This document shows positions 34,623-44,235 of a DNA stretch of 64,000 nucleotides, one piece after another. How positions within the stretch are numbered: position 1 is the first letter of the stretch; every line of letters begins with the position of its first letter. Under the pieces are notes generated by a model, which worked only from the letters and a program-made list of their open reading frames with translations, did no database searches and was not told the DNA's origin. Source of the stretch: Sphingomonas sp. AX6 (lineage in GTDB: Bacteria; Pseudomonadota; Alphaproteobacteria; Sphingomonadales; Sphingomonadaceae); NCBI RefSeq assembly GCF_902506605.1, contig NZ_LR733979.1:197468-261467 (forward strand). The letters are read 5' to 3'. Both the position numbers and the translations under genes were made by a program.

Positions 34623-35510
34623 ATGGACATCGATTCCTTTTCGCGTTTCGCGGCGCTTCGACCGGACTGGCACTTTACGCCTTCGCTCCCGAACTGGCGC
34701 GTTCGCGCGACGCGCCTCTACTGCCGGTTTCGCGGCCGCATCGGCGCGCCCGCGCACCGCGTACTGACCCCGCCGGTCGAAACCGGCGACTGGACGATCT
34801 ATTTCGCCTTTCTGCCCGATGGCCAGGTCCAACCGGCACACCGGTTCGCGATTCGCGCGTTGAAGGCGCTGGGGCGCAGGCTGATGATCGTTTGCGCGAC
34901 CCAAGAACCGAACGCCATTCCAGCCGGGATTCGTGATGCTGCCGATGCGCTCATCTGGAAAGCGCTGCCGGGATTCGATTTTTCCGCGTACGGCATCGGT
35001 CTTCGCACCCTGGCAACGCATTGTCCGGGCAGCGATGCGCTGGTGCTCAACGATTCGACCTTCGGACCGCTGACCGACCTCACGCCCTGGCTGGCGCGTG
35101 CGCAGTGGGATCTGACCGGATTCACCGCAACGTCGAACGTCGAAAACCACATCCAGAGCTATGCCTTCCACCTGCGCGACGTGACGCCGCGGCGCATGAA
35201 GGCGTTGTCGGCGATCTTCCCTGCCACTCACAGCTATGACCGGTTCTGGTCGGTGGTGCTTCGACAGGAAACGCGCTTTGCTCGCATCGCCGCGCGCACC
35301 ATGTCGGTGGGCGCATTCCTGTTCGCGGACCATGACGATGTCGAGGATCCGACGTGGCAGATGGCGCTGCCGCTGGTCGAGGCCGGATTTCCGTTCCTGA
35401 AACGATCGCTGCTCGGCAAGCTGGAGCATGTCGCCCCGCGCGAACAAACGCTCGCGACGCTGGCTGCCGCCGGTTACCCGGTCGAGGAAGAAATCGCCCC
35501 GCGCGCCTAA
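34623..35510 (+). CDS. Rhamnan synthesis protein F (RgpF)-like
   Basis: A 295-residue protein. The mid-section has ALGRRLMIVCATQEPNAI, DALVLNDSTFGPLTDL and WDLTGFTATSNVENHIQSYAFHLRD, the three blocks that define the RgpF family, where the LNDSxxGP stretch binds the nucleotide sugar. RgpF-type proteins transfer rhamnose or other sugars in cell-wall rhamnan and capsule synthesis. Present singly, on the opposite strand from its neighbours, and convergent with the priming transferase by a 4-base overlap of stop codons. It supports a rhamnose-containing product. Confidence 0.78.
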   Translation: MDIDSFSRFAALRPDWHFTPSLPNWRVRATRLYCRFRGRIGAPAHRVLTPPVETGDWTIYFAFLPDGQVQPAHRFAIRALKALGRRLMIVCATQEPNAIPAGIRDAADALIWKALPGFDFSAYGIGLRTLATHCPGSDALVLNDSTFGPLTDLTPWLARAQWDLTGFTATSNVENHIQSYAFHLRDVTPRRMKALSAIFPATHSYDRFWSVVLRQETRFARIAARTMSVGAFLFADHDDVEDPTWQMALPLVEAGFPFLKRSLLGKLEHVAPREQTLATLAAAGYPVEEEIAPRA

Positions 35511-36757
35511 CGCGAGCCAAAGCCTGTCAGCATCGTCCGCACCGTCCGCACCACGATCAGCATATCGATCCAGGGCGAATAATGTTTGATGTAATAGAAG
35601 TCGTAGTGGAGCTTGCTCCGCACATCGTCCAGATCGGTGACATGCCCCTGGCAGACCTGGGCCCAGCCGGTGATCCCCGGTTTGACGATGTGGCGATAGC
35701 GGTAGAAGGGCAGTTCCTCTTCGTACCAGCGTGACAGGATCTGCGCTTCGGGGCGCGGGCCGATCCAGCTGATCTCGCCGCGAAGAATGTTGATGATCTG
35801 CGGCAGTTCGTCGATTCGGCTACGCCGAAGGAAGCGGCCCAGTGGCGCGATCCGCACGTCGTCGGGACGTGTCATCGCCTCATTGCGTTCGCAGGTCACG
35901 TCGCGGACAGCGACCATCGTCCGAAACTTGTAAACCGTAAACGGCTCGCCCTTGTACCCGATCCGCTGCTGCCGGAACAAGGCGGGGCCGGGCGACGTCA
36001 TCCGGATCGCGATGCCGATGATCAGCAGGAACGGGGCCAACAGGATTGCGGCCAACGCCGCAGCGATCCAGTCCAGGACATTCTTGACCGACATCCACGC
36101 CGAGATCGGGGCCAGCGACCCGAAACTGTTTTCGGACAAATGCTCAAGTTCGACCCGGCCGCTCAGCGATTCGACCAGATGCTTGGTATGATAGACGGGC
36201 AGCCCGGCCAGTGCGAAATCGGCGAGCCGACGATCCCATTCGCTCGGCAGATCGGTGCGCAGGTCGGCGGCGACCGCATCCAGCCCGGCGACCGGGGTGG
36301 TCGGGTCGGACAACAGCACCCATTCGACCCCCGGTATATGGTCGGCTTCCAGGCGCATCCCGAACGGCAGGATGCCGACGCGAAGCACATTCTGCCGCTG
36401 GCGTCGGGAATGCATCACCAGGAACCAGATGACGCTCAGCGTATATCCGCTGAAGATCATGATGCGGTTATATTCGAGCCGCGTCATGAAGAAGATCAGC
36501 ATCAGCGTGGCAAAGGACAGGCTGAACGCCGGCAGGACATAAGCCGCCTTCTCCACCCCCGGATAGGCGCTGACATTGTGGAACAGCGCGTAGCCGATGA
36601 CGATCGCCAGCACCGTGCCGTAAAAAGCCTGGGTGACGGGAACCATCTGCGCCGCGCTGTCGATCGCCAATACGCGCAGCAGGAACGGAATGACCGCCGC
36701 CAGCAGCAGCGCGCCGCCCAACTGGTAGCGAAGACGATCGTACTTGCCGCGCCTCAT
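35507..36757 (-). CDS. Priming polyprenyl glycosylphosphotransferase (WcaJ/GelB-type)
   Basis: A 416-residue membrane enzyme that starts repeat-unit synthesis by putting a hexose-1-phosphate on undecaprenyl phosphate. Four N-terminal helices (about 10-125) and a soluble domain precede a fifth helix (AAALAAILLAPFLLIIGIAIRM) and the catalytic block GPALFRQQRIGYKGEPFTVYKFRTMV, then RIDELPQIINILRGEISWIGPRPE and GITGWAQVCQGH, the bacterial sugar transferase signature. In sphingans the equivalent adds glucose-1-phosphate. The frame is open to 36922, but the ATG at 36757 starts the conserved part. Confidence 0.9.
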   Translation of the reverse strand: MRRGKYDRLRYQLGGALLLAAVIPFLLRVLAIDSAAQMVPVTQAFYGTVLAIVIGYALFHNVSAYPGVEKAAYVLPAFSLSFATLMLIFFMTRLEYNRIMIFSGYTLSVIWFLVMHSRRQRQNVLRVGILPFGMRLEADHIPGVEWVLLSDPTTPVAGLDAVAADLRTDLPSEWDRRLADFALAGLPVYHTKHLVESLSGRVELEHLSENSFGSLAPISAWMSVKNVLDWIAAALAAILLAPFLLIIGIAIRMTSPGPALFRQQRIGYKGEPFTVYKFRTMVAVRDVTCERNEAMTRPDDVRIAPLGRFLRRSRIDELPQIINILRGEISWIGPRPEAQILSRWYEEELPFYRYRHIVKPGITGWAQVCQGHVTDLDDVRSKLHYDFYYIKHYSPWIDMLIVVRTVRTMLTGFGSR

Positions 36758-36884
36758 GTTCTCGAATTCGCCGACATGTATCCGTTCTTCGGGGCCCCGC
36801 GCGCTCGAACGGCGCGATCCGTATCCGCGCCATAACCCCTCGTCCCATTCGAGGCAAACGTCCGCACCCCGGAATCGCTTCGCT

Positions 36885-38126
36885 TCACCGGGAAGGCGCG
36901 ACGCTGATCTGGTCGATCGCACCCTCGACCGTCGCCAGCCCGGACCCGGGCTGAATGATCAGTGCCAGCGATTGACCCGCGCATCCCGCAGGGACCGTGA
37001 AGGTCGCCGACGATGGCGCGCGCGCCGCCAGCGGAACCCGCGACAGTTCGTTGCCCGCCGGAAGACAGGTGACGCGCAGATAGGGCGGTGCTTCGTCCGC
37101 CCCCTGGAGCGTCGCGACCCGCGACTGGAGCCGGTACGGGCCGGACGGCAGCGCCAGCATCTGCCGCGCGGCCTCTCCCCCTTCGCCCGACGCCGTCGAA
37201 AAGCTCAGCCGTCCCTGTCCACCCGCCCCGGGTTCGATCTGGGCGGAAACGAATTCGGTATCGGTGGTTTGCCAGTCGAACGGGGTCGGCGATACCGGCT
37301 GCTCGGAGAAGCGCGGATTGCGCACGCCCGCGCGTGCCGCCTCCGGCGTGTCGGTGGCGTAAACCGCCCATGCGACATCGAACAGCCGCGCCTCGATCAA
37401 CCGGGAATAAAGCGCCGCATCCGCCGCCGCCCCGGTGGGCACGCCCTGACGCTTGAGGCGCATCAGCAATGACGCGGCCGCACGGACGTCACCGCTCTGC
37501 GCGAGTTGCTGGATGTACAGCCCGCCCCATGAAGGGCGTCGTGCCAGCGTGTTGGCGATTTCGACCCGCAGGGCTTCGTCCGATGCCGCACCGATCAGTA
37601 CTGGAAACAGGATCGACGGTGCCGCACGCGAAGTGCGCATTGCGGTGTCGTAATGGCGCAGCGCGCCCGCAATGTCGTTGTCGGCGACCGCCGATTCGAT
37701 CATCCACAATTGCGTGGACAGGTCGCGGCGCGACAGCCGCTCGGCCGCTGAGAATGCCGCGTCGGATGCAGCGGTCCGATCGCTGGTCAGCCCCATCACC
37801 GCCAGCGCGGTGACGTTGCCGGCATCGCGCTGTAACGCGCCCAATGCCAGGGCGCGTGCCTCGCCGAACCGGGTGCGGTCGGTTTCGCCATCGACCATGT
37901 CGAATGCCGCGCGGGCGCGCACGATCGCATTCTCGCGATCGATGTTGAGCGCCGCCTCCGGACTGCGGTTCGCCAGCGCCAGACCCAGGCTGTGGCGGAC
38001 CGCGAACGTGCCGGTCACCAGGACGATGGCGACCAGGAACATCCGCCACCAGAAAGCGGGCGGGCGGGCGCGCCCCGCAACACCGTCAGTCTTTGTTGCC
38101 GTACCCATAGCCATATTCATAACCAT
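36885..38126 (-). CDS. Membrane-anchored protein of unknown function in Wzc-priming transferase interval
   Basis: I do not recognise this 413-residue protein. It has one N-terminal hydrophobic helix (FWWRMFLVAIVLVTGTFAV, about 26-44), then about 200 residues of Ala-rich helical hairpins such as RFGEARALALGALQRDAGNVTALAVMGL, which look like TPR-like repeats. The C-terminal 130 residues are beta-rich (SGPYRLQSRVATLQGADEAPPYLRVTC, ATFTVPAGCAGQSLALIIQPG) and resemble a carbohydrate-binding jelly roll. Its start overlaps the end of the Wzc gene by up to 41 bases, so it belongs to the polymerisation/export operon. A periplasmic scaffold or glycan-binding role is inference. Confidence 0.7.
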   Translation of the reverse strand: MVMNMAMGTATKTDGVAGRARPPAFWWRMFLVAIVLVTGTFAVRHSLGLALANRSPEAALNIDRENAIVRARAAFDMVDGETDRTRFGEARALALGALQRDAGNVTALAVMGLTSDRTAASDAAFSAAERLSRRDLSTQLWMIESAVADNDIAGALRHYDTAMRTSRAAPSILFPVLIGAASDEALRVEIANTLARRPSWGGLYIQQLAQSGDVRAAASLLMRLKRQGVPTGAAADAALYSRLIEARLFDVAWAVYATDTPEAARAGVRNPRFSEQPVSPTPFDWQTTDTEFVSAQIEPGAGGQGRLSFSTASGEGGEAARQMLALPSGPYRLQSRVATLQGADEAPPYLRVTCLPAGNELSRVPLAARAPSSATFTVPAGCAGQSLALIIQPGSGLATVEGAIDQISVAPSR

Positions 38127-40248
38127 AGCTGCTCCGGCCCGATTCGAACTTGGTCAGCACCGCACCCAGCACGCGGACATGCGCGCTTTCCAGACGGTGA
38201 AGCGCGGCGCGCACCAGGCTGGATCGGATGCCGTGCGATTCGATCGCATAGATGACGCCATCGACCCGTCCACCGATCAGCGGCGCGTCGGCGAGCCCCA
38301 TCACCGGCGGCGAATCGATCACGACATGATCGAATTGCTCGAGCAGGCTGGCGATCAGCATGTGCAGCCGTTCGCTGGTCAAAAGCTCCGCGGCGTTGGG
38401 CGGGACCGGCCCGGCGGTGACCGCGTGGAATCCATACTGCGCTACCGGCTGGATCAACCCCGTCACTTCGTCGTTCCCGGCCAGATAATTGCTCAGTCCG
38501 CGATCGTTGTCGGTGCCGATCAGGTGATGGATCGACGGCGACCGCATATCGCCATCGACCAGGACGATGCGCTTCTGCGCACGCGCCAGCATCGTCGCGA
38601 GCGCCAGCGCGGTCGTGGACTTGCCTTCCGACGGGCGCGTACTGGTAACGGCCAGCGACCGTGGCACGCCATGTTCGGTCGAAAAGGCCAGATTGGTCTG
38701 AACCGCGAGATAGGCATCGACCATGCTCGACTTGCGATCGGCGAGCGCGTCGCTCGGCTGCGTGCCCGACAATTTCGGGATGCTGCCCAGCAACGGCACG
38801 CCGATCAGCGGCTCGACCTCGGTCGGGTCCGATATCGCCTCGTCCGCCTGTTCGAGCAGGAACGCCGCCATCCCGCCCAATGCACAGCCGATGATGAGCG
38901 CCAGCAGCATATTCAGCACCAGTCGCGGACTGGAGGGCCGCTGCGGCATTTCGGCGGCATCGACCACCGAAATGTTGTTCACCCCGACGCCGCCGGCGAT
39001 GCCGATTTCCTTGTAGCGCGCCAGCAGCGCGTCATAGAAACCGCGATTGGTATCGACCTCACGCTGCAAGATCCGGTACTGGATCGTGCGATTGCGCAGG
39101 TCGAGCGAGCTGTTGGTCAGATCCTCGACGCGCGCCTGAAGCCCACGTTCGCGACCCAGCGCCGCGCGATAGGCCAGCTCGATCGAGCCAGCGATCCGCG
39201 CCTCTTCGGCAGCGATGCTGCGTTCGGTCTGGGTGATCTGGGTCTGGACCGCGCGCGCGGCCGGATATTCCGGTTCGAATTGGAGCATCAAGCGCTGATA
39301 ATCGGCCTGAAGCTCCGCGCGCTTGGCGCGCAAGGTGTTGAGCGCAGCGTTGGTCAGCGCCTCGGTTTCCTGGCCGCCGCGTCCCTGGCCAGCACGATAG
39401 CGCGCTTCGGCCTGAACCCGGTCGGCGGTCGCCTCCGACAGCGCGGTGTTGATCGCGGTCAAATCGTCCGAATTGAGCGACCGCTCGGTGCCCGCCGCGC
39501 CGGGAATGTTGATGATCCGTTCGGCAGATGCATAGGCCACCAGCGCGCGTTCCGAGGTTTCGAGCCGCTGGCGCAATTGTTCGATGCGCTTTTCCAGGAA
39601 TTCGCGCGCATAGCCATTGGCTTCGTAGCGACGCTGCAACGTCGCCTGGATGAAGTTGGTCGACCACGCATCGGCGACCTTTTGAGACAGCGCCGGATCG
39701 GGGCTGCTGAAACTGAGATCGACAAGCCGCGACGAGCGTACCGGCGATATTTCCAGATTGTCGAGCAACAGATCGCCCGCAATCCGCAGCCGGGCCGGAC
39801 GTCCGGCGGTGCCGAGCCTGCCACCCGCATCGGTCCGGAAAATGTCGCTTTCGGTATCGACGTCGAACGTCTGGAAAAACGCGAGATCGTCGACCAGGCG
39901 AAGCTGCGTCGCGACGCGTTCGGCCAGCGAACGCGCGCGCAGCAGACCATATTGCGTCTGATAGAATTCCTGGTCCGCGTCGCTCGATTCCTGCTGTGCG
40001 CCACGCAGATCAACGATTTGGTCCGATTCGCGCGAAATCTCGATCGTTGACACCGCAGTATATTGCGGGGTCATCAGCAGCGTGATGATCAGGCCCAGCA
40101 ACAGACATCCGCCGACGATCGCGGCGATTGTTTTTTTCCAGCGCGTGACCAATCGCCAGACATAACGCAGCAACGGCGTCTGTTCCGCCGGTGCCACCAC
40201 CAGCGCCGTGCCCGCGGGTCCGCGTGGAATGGGAGTGTGCGTGTTCAT
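38086..40248 (-). CDS. Wzc-type polysaccharide copolymerase/tyrosine autokinase
   Basis: A 720-residue fusion of the chain-length domain and the BY-kinase, equivalent to the separate GelC and GelE of sphingan producers. Two membrane helices flank a periplasmic coiled-coil region (about residues 60-430, with ETSERALVAYASAERIINIPGAA). The cytoplasmic kinase has Walker A PSEGKSTTALALATML near 535, Walker A' IVLVDGDMRSPSIH near 560 and Walker B VVIDSPPVMGLAD near 640. The C-terminus SSYGYEYGYGYGNKD is the tyrosine cluster that is autophosphorylated. It controls chain length and works with Wza. Regulated by cycles of tyrosine phosphorylation; no phosphatase gene is adjacent. Confidence 0.93.
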   Translation of the reverse strand: MNTHTPIPRGPAGTALVVAPAEQTPLLRYVWRLVTRWKKTIAAIVGGCLLLGLIITLLMTPQYTAVSTIEISRESDQIVDLRGAQQESSDADQEFYQTQYGLLRARSLAERVATQLRLVDDLAFFQTFDVDTESDIFRTDAGGRLGTAGRPARLRIAGDLLLDNLEISPVRSSRLVDLSFSSPDPALSQKVADAWSTNFIQATLQRRYEANGYAREFLEKRIEQLRQRLETSERALVAYASAERIINIPGAAGTERSLNSDDLTAINTALSEATADRVQAEARYRAGQGRGGQETEALTNAALNTLRAKRAELQADYQRLMLQFEPEYPAARAVQTQITQTERSIAAEEARIAGSIELAYRAALGRERGLQARVEDLTNSSLDLRNRTIQYRILQREVDTNRGFYDALLARYKEIGIAGGVGVNNISVVDAAEMPQRPSSPRLVLNMLLALIIGCALGGMAAFLLEQADEAISDPTEVEPLIGVPLLGSIPKLSGTQPSDALADRKSSMVDAYLAVQTNLAFSTEHGVPRSLAVTSTRPSEGKSTTALALATMLARAQKRIVLVDGDMRSPSIHHLIGTDNDRGLSNYLAGNDEVTGLIQPVAQYGFHAVTAGPVPPNAAELLTSERLHMLIASLLEQFDHVVIDSPPVMGLADAPLIGGRVDGVIYAIESHGIRSSLVRAALHRLESAHVRVLGAVLTKFESGRSSYGYEYGYGYGNKD

Positions 40249-40262
40249 AAATATTCCGCGCG

Positions 40263-40973
40263 TTACTGGAGGACGGCGATCAGCGGTGCCGCCAGCAACG
40301 GCGAGACGGCAATGAAATCACGGAACAATCGACGCGACGGCGAATCGCCGACGACGACGACGTCATTGGGATAGATTGGCGGATCGACATAGGCACCGCG
40401 ACGAATCTGGCTGACATTGTACAGCCCCGCCATCCGCTGCTGACCGACGGTCCGCAGGATGACGACATCGTCGAGCTTGGCATTTTCGGTGAAGCCGCCG
40501 CTAAGCGCCAGCGTCCGCAACAACGTCGACTGGTTGGTGACCGGATAGGTGCCGGGGTTTTCGATCTCGCCATCCACCGTCACGACCTGGCTCACCGATC
40601 CCTTGATCGTGACCGTCACCTGCGGGTCGCGAACATATCGTCCGCGCAGCGATTCGTCGATCCGCGACGCCAGCTCCACTGCGGTCATGCCATTGACGTC
40701 GATCGTCCCGACCAGCGGCATGGTGACGCGGCCGCCGCTGTCGACGACGATGTCGCGCGTCAGTTCGGTGACGTTGAACACCTCGACGTTGATCGTGTCG
40801 AGCGGACCGATGAAGCTGGGTCGATCGGGCGCAACCAAATCCTCGCGGCCCGGCGCAGGCAGCACGGCCATCTCGACGACGGTCAGGTCCGCCGTGCTCT
40901 GGATCGGCTCATTCCGCGCGCAGCCGCCCAGCAGAACCAGCCCGGAAATAGTCAGGAAAAACGCGCGCAACAT
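40263..40973 (-). CDS. Wza-type polysaccharide export lipoprotein
   Basis: A 236-residue outer membrane lipoprotein: MLRAFFLTISGLVLLGGCARNE gives a signal with lipobox LGGC. It has the poly-export domain (DTINVEVFNVTELTRDIVVDSGGRVTMPLVGTIDV) and a SLBB domain (VSQVVTVDGEIENPGTYPV). It lacks the long C-terminal helix of E. coli Wza and matches the shorter sphingan GelD form. The ATG at 40973 is preferred over a TTG four codons earlier. Fourteen bases upstream of Wzc, in the same operon; together they form the export channel. Confidence 0.9.
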   Translation of the reverse strand: MLRAFFLTISGLVLLGGCARNEPIQSTADLTVVEMAVLPAPGREDLVAPDRPSFIGPLDTINVEVFNVTELTRDIVVDSGGRVTMPLVGTIDVNGMTAVELASRIDESLRGRYVRDPQVTVTIKGSVSQVVTVDGEIENPGTYPVTNQSTLLRTLALSGGFTENAKLDDVVILRTVGQQRMAGLYNVSQIRRGAYVDPPIYPNDVVVVGDSPSRRLFRDFIAVSPLLAAPLIAVLQ

Positions 40974-41049
40974 TGCATCTGCCAATCATTGAAGGTCCAA
41001 ACGCCAGCGACCGGCCTTACTGGGGTTGCGATGCAGCGTAAAGGCGGCA

Positions 41050-42453
41050 TTAGTCGCCCGCGTCGCGACGGGGCGAAACCGGGGTCAGCATCCACGCCGC
41101 CGCCAACGCAAAGATCGCGAGCATCAACGGGGTCCGCAGCGGATAATCGACAATGCTGGCCAGCAGGCACAGCAGCGTGATCACCGACCCGGCGCGTGCC
41201 GCGAGCGATTGCGCCGACACCGGCGCCCGCCACGCCCTGACGGTCGCAATCATCCACCAGATCGCGAACGCGACCAGCAGCAATCCCGCAGCAATGCCGC
41301 CTTCCAGGACCAGCTGGACGATGTCGTTGTGCGCCTCGTTGAAATAAGGCCGTTGAAGCAGCTCGAACGGCTCATATTGTCGGAAGACGCGATCGAAGGT
41401 GCCGATTCCGCTTCCGAACGGCAGGAAATCGCGCGTCATGTCGAACACCACCGGAAAGGCGCGGATGCGCTGGTCGCTCATCGGGTCTAGCCCGGCGATC
41501 CGGCTGAACGCGACATTCTGGCCCAGGAAGACGAGCACCGCGACGAACGCCAGCGCCGCCGCCACACCGCCACCTACGAACAACCGCCGCTTCTTCCGCC
41601 GCATCGCCATCAGCCGCTGGCGCATCGCGGGCGCGGCGATCGCCAGCGCGGCCAGGATCGATAGTCCACCCAGCGCCAGTCCGGCGCGCGATCCGGTCGA
41701 TGGCAGCATCAGCACGATGAACGCACCCGTGCCCAGCGCCACCCAGTGGATCGCGACCCAGCCGCTGCGCTGTTTGACCCCCGCCTTGGGGGGCATGCTG
41801 GCGAGCGCCGCCAACACCGGCAAGGCGCAGGCCAGCAACAGCGCCTGATGATTGCGATTGGCCAGGAACCCGACCGCCGAACTCTCCGATGTGAACGCGT
41901 ACCAGCGCAGCGCACTGCCGTCGCCCCCCGACAATTGCGCCAGCCCCAGCACCCCGCTGGCAAAGATCAGCACCGCCAGCGGCAGCATCAGGTCGGCCCG
42001 CTTGCGCGGCGACAGGCAGGCCAATCCGACCAACAGCGCCACCGGCACGATCAAACCGAAAAAGGCGCTCCACCCCAAGTCGGGCGCGACCGAAATCGGC
42101 CGCCACTGGCCATCGACGCCGACCGCCGCCGCTGCGACCGCATAGGCGTCGCGCGCCGGCAAGGCCGCCCACCAGGATGGCGGCAGCGGCACGAGCTGCA
42201 CCCCGATCAGAACCGCGCACAATCCGATAAACACGAACGCCGGGCGCAGACGCGGGTCGCCGCCGCTGCGCATGGCAAATACCAGCCACCCTGCCGCCGC
42301 GAGCGTCGCTGTGGCACGCACCAGCACCTGGGCGAAGGAGGATGGATTGGAGGCACCGCCGGCCAGCGCGACCGCGACCAGAAAGGCCACCACCGACCAG
42401 AACGTCACTGCGCCCGATCGGGCAAAGCGCTGCCGCAACAAGGATTGGCTCAT
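41050..42453 (-). CDS. O-antigen ligase/polymerase-family membrane protein
   Basis: A 467-residue protein with about twelve hydrophobic helices. Mid-way the stretch SAVGFLANRNHQALLLACALP and later GSGIGTFDRVFRQYEP followed by FNEAHNDIVQLVLEGGIAAGLL are hallmarks of the O-antigen ligase/WaaL-Wzy superfamily, with the periplasmic catalytic loop between them containing His and Arg residues. It either polymerises repeat units or ligates the chain to an acceptor. Distinct from the polymerase-like protein at 32220; the locus thus carries two members. It ends 77 bases upstream of the Wza start, with which it probably shares transcription. Confidence 0.8.
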   Translation of the reverse strand: MSQSLLRQRFARSGAVTFWSVVAFLVAVALAGGASNPSSFAQVLVRATATLAAAGWLVFAMRSGGDPRLRPAFVFIGLCAVLIGVQLVPLPPSWWAALPARDAYAVAAAAVGVDGQWRPISVAPDLGWSAFFGLIVPVALLVGLACLSPRKRADLMLPLAVLIFASGVLGLAQLSGGDGSALRWYAFTSESSAVGFLANRNHQALLLACALPVLAALASMPPKAGVKQRSGWVAIHWVALGTGAFIVLMLPSTGSRAGLALGGLSILAALAIAAPAMRQRLMAMRRKKRRLFVGGGVAAALAFVAVLVFLGQNVAFSRIAGLDPMSDQRIRAFPVVFDMTRDFLPFGSGIGTFDRVFRQYEPFELLQRPYFNEAHNDIVQLVLEGGIAAGLLLVAFAIWWMIATVRAWRAPVSAQSLAARAGSVITLLCLLASIVDYPLRTPLMLAIFALAAAWMLTPVSPRRDAGD

Positions 42454-42570
42454 CGGCGCAACTCATCATAAACGGCTGGTTCGTCAACCCTTGGCGGCAC
42501 TTCGGCCCTGCCAACTACCGCGCCGGGGAGCATGATTGTCGCGTTTCGAAAGAGGGGCTATAGCGCCGCC

Positions 42571-43164
42571 ATGTCGTCTCCCGTCCGCCTGTTGCCCCCC
42601 AAACGCTTCGGCGACAATCGGGGCTGGTTCACCGAAACCTACAACCGCGAGCACTTTGTCGCGCTCGGGATCGATTGTATCTTCGTTCAGGACAATCATT
42701 CGCTCTCTAGGCCGGTACACACGCTGCGCGGCTTGCATTTCCAGACGCCGCCGCGCGGCCAGGACAAACTGGTCCGCTGTATCCGCGGACGCATTTTCGA
42801 CGTTGCGGTCGATGTCCGGCGCGGCTCGCCCACCTATGGCCAGTGGGTCGGGGCCGAACTGTCCGCCGAGAACGGCCACCAGCTCTTCATCCCGATCGGC
42901 TTCGCGCACGGGTTCGTGACCTTGGAATCCGATTGCGAGGTCACCTACAAATGTTCCGACACCTATGCCCCCGACCATGACGGCGGCATCCGCTGGAACG
43001 ATCCGGCGTTGACCGCCCTGGGTGGACAGGATGGCGGCATCGATTGGCCGATCCCTCCGGGCGCATCGCCCGAATTGTCGGAAAAAGACGGGCGCCAGCC
43101 GCTGCTTGCCGATTTCGACAGCCCCTTTCCCTATGACGGTCGCCCGCTGGCACCGCTGACCTGA
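42571..43164 (+). CDS. rmlC: dTDP-4-dehydrorhamnose 3,5-epimerase RmlC
   Basis: A 197-residue cupin enzyme of the dTDP-L-rhamnose pathway. It contains RLLPPKRFGDNRGWFTETYN, FVQDNHSLSRPVHTLRGLHFQTPPRGQDKLVRCI with the conserved His-containing loop, and FAHGFVTLESDCEVTYKCSDTYAPDHDGGIRWNDP. It follows a possible start (MIVAF at 42532), but the ATG at 42571 begins the conserved protein. First of rmlC-B-D-A, which share short gaps and overlaps. Opposite in strand to the Wza-side genes. Confidence 0.92.
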   Translation: MSSPVRLLPPKRFGDNRGWFTETYNREHFVALGIDCIFVQDNHSLSRPVHTLRGLHFQTPPRGQDKLVRCIRGRIFDVAVDVRRGSPTYGQWVGAELSAENGHQLFIPIGFAHGFVTLESDCEVTYKCSDTYAPDHDGGIRWNDPALTALGGQDGGIDWPIPPGASPELSEKDGRQPLLADFDSPFPYDGRPLAPLT

Positions 43165-43173
43165 AGGATCTTC

Positions 43174-44226
43174 ATGCGTATCTTCGTCACCGGCGGGGCC
43201 GGCTTTATCGGCTCGGCGCTGGTCCGGCACCTGATCGACAATACGAGCTACGAAGTGCTCAATTTCGACAAGCTGACCTATGCGGGCGACCCTTCGACCG
43301 TCGAGCAGGTCGCAGGTTCCAACCGCTACCGTTTCGTTCAGGGCGATGTGTGCGACGCTGACGCGGTGCGCGCGGCGATCGCCGAATTCCGTCCAGACGT
43401 CATCACCCATCTGGCGGCCGAAAGCCATGTCGATCGGTCGATCGACGGACCGGGCGCGTTCATCCAGACCAATGTGGTCGGTACCTATCTCATGCTGGCA
43501 GAGGCGCGCGCCTATTGGCAGACGCTGGACGGCGACCGGAAAGCCGCGTTCCGCTTTCACCACATCTCGACCGACGAAGTGTACGGCTCGCTGGGCGACA
43601 CCGGCTTGTTCACCGAGGAAACCCCCTACGATCCCCGCTCGCCCTATTCGGCGTCGAAGGCGGGCAGCGACCATCTGGTCAGCGCCTGGGGCCACACGTT
43701 CGGGCTACCGGTGCTGATCACCAATTGTTCGAACAATTACGGCCCCTATCACTTCCCCGAAAAACTGATCCCGCTGATGATCGCCAAGGCATTGGACGGC
43801 GAGCCGCTGCCGATCTACGGCAAGGGCGATCAGGTGCGCGACTGGCTTTATGTCGAGGATCATGTCCGCGCGTTGCAGGCGGTGTTCGAACGGGGTGAGA
43901 TCGGCCGCACTTATAATGTCGGCGGTCACAACGAGCGCCAGAATATCGAGGTCGTAAAGACGCTGTGTGCGATCCTCGACGAGTTGCGCCCGCGCGCCGA
44001 CGGCAAACCCTATGCCGATCAGATGACCGAGGTTGCCGACCGCCCCGGCCACGACAAACGCTATGCCATCGACGCCAGCCGGATCGGCGACGAGCTGGGC
44101 TGGACCCCGGCGGAGACGTTCGAAACGGGCATCCGCAAGACGGTCGAATGGTATCTGGCGAACGAGGATTGGTGGCGTCCGCTGGTCGCGGCCAAGGCAG
44201 CGGCACGTCGCGGCGTCGCGGCCTGA
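43174..44226 (+). CDS. rmlB: dTDP-glucose 4,6-dehydratase RmlB
   Basis: A 350-residue extended SDR enzyme. It has NAD motif [15 protein letters not shown] at residue 7, [24 protein letters not shown], the catalytic Thr in [11 protein letters not shown] and [12 protein letters not shown] (YxxxK), and [17 protein letters not shown]. It makes dTDP-4-keto-6-deoxyglucose from dTDP-glucose. AAGGA before the ATG overlaps the end of rmlC. The rml order C-B-D-A is the common alternative to B-D-A-C. Confidence 0.96.
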   Translation: MRIFVTGGAGFIGSALVRHLIDNTSYEVLNFDKLTYAGDPSTVEQVAGSNRYRFVQGDVCDADAVRAAIAEFRPDVITHLAAESHVDRSIDGPGAFIQTNVVGTYLMLAEARAYWQTLDGDRKAAFRFHHISTDEVYGSLGDTGLFTEETPYDPRSPYSASKAGSDHLVSAWGHTFGLPVLITNCSNNYGPYHFPEKLIPLMIAKALDGEPLPIYGKGDQVRDWLYVEDHVRALQAVFERGEIGRTYNVGGHNERQNIEVVKTLCAILDELRPRADGKPYADQMTEVADRPGHDKRYAIDASRIGDELGWTPAETFETGIRKTVEWYLANEDWWRPLVAAKAAARRGVAA

Positions 44227-44235
44227 TCCGTCGAC

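Noticed and set aside
37672..40050. A 792-codon plus-strand frame over the Wzc and TPR-like genes
   Set aside because: Antisense shadow of high-GC genes; the minus-strand frames carry clear kinase motifs while this one is Arg-rich and low in complexity.
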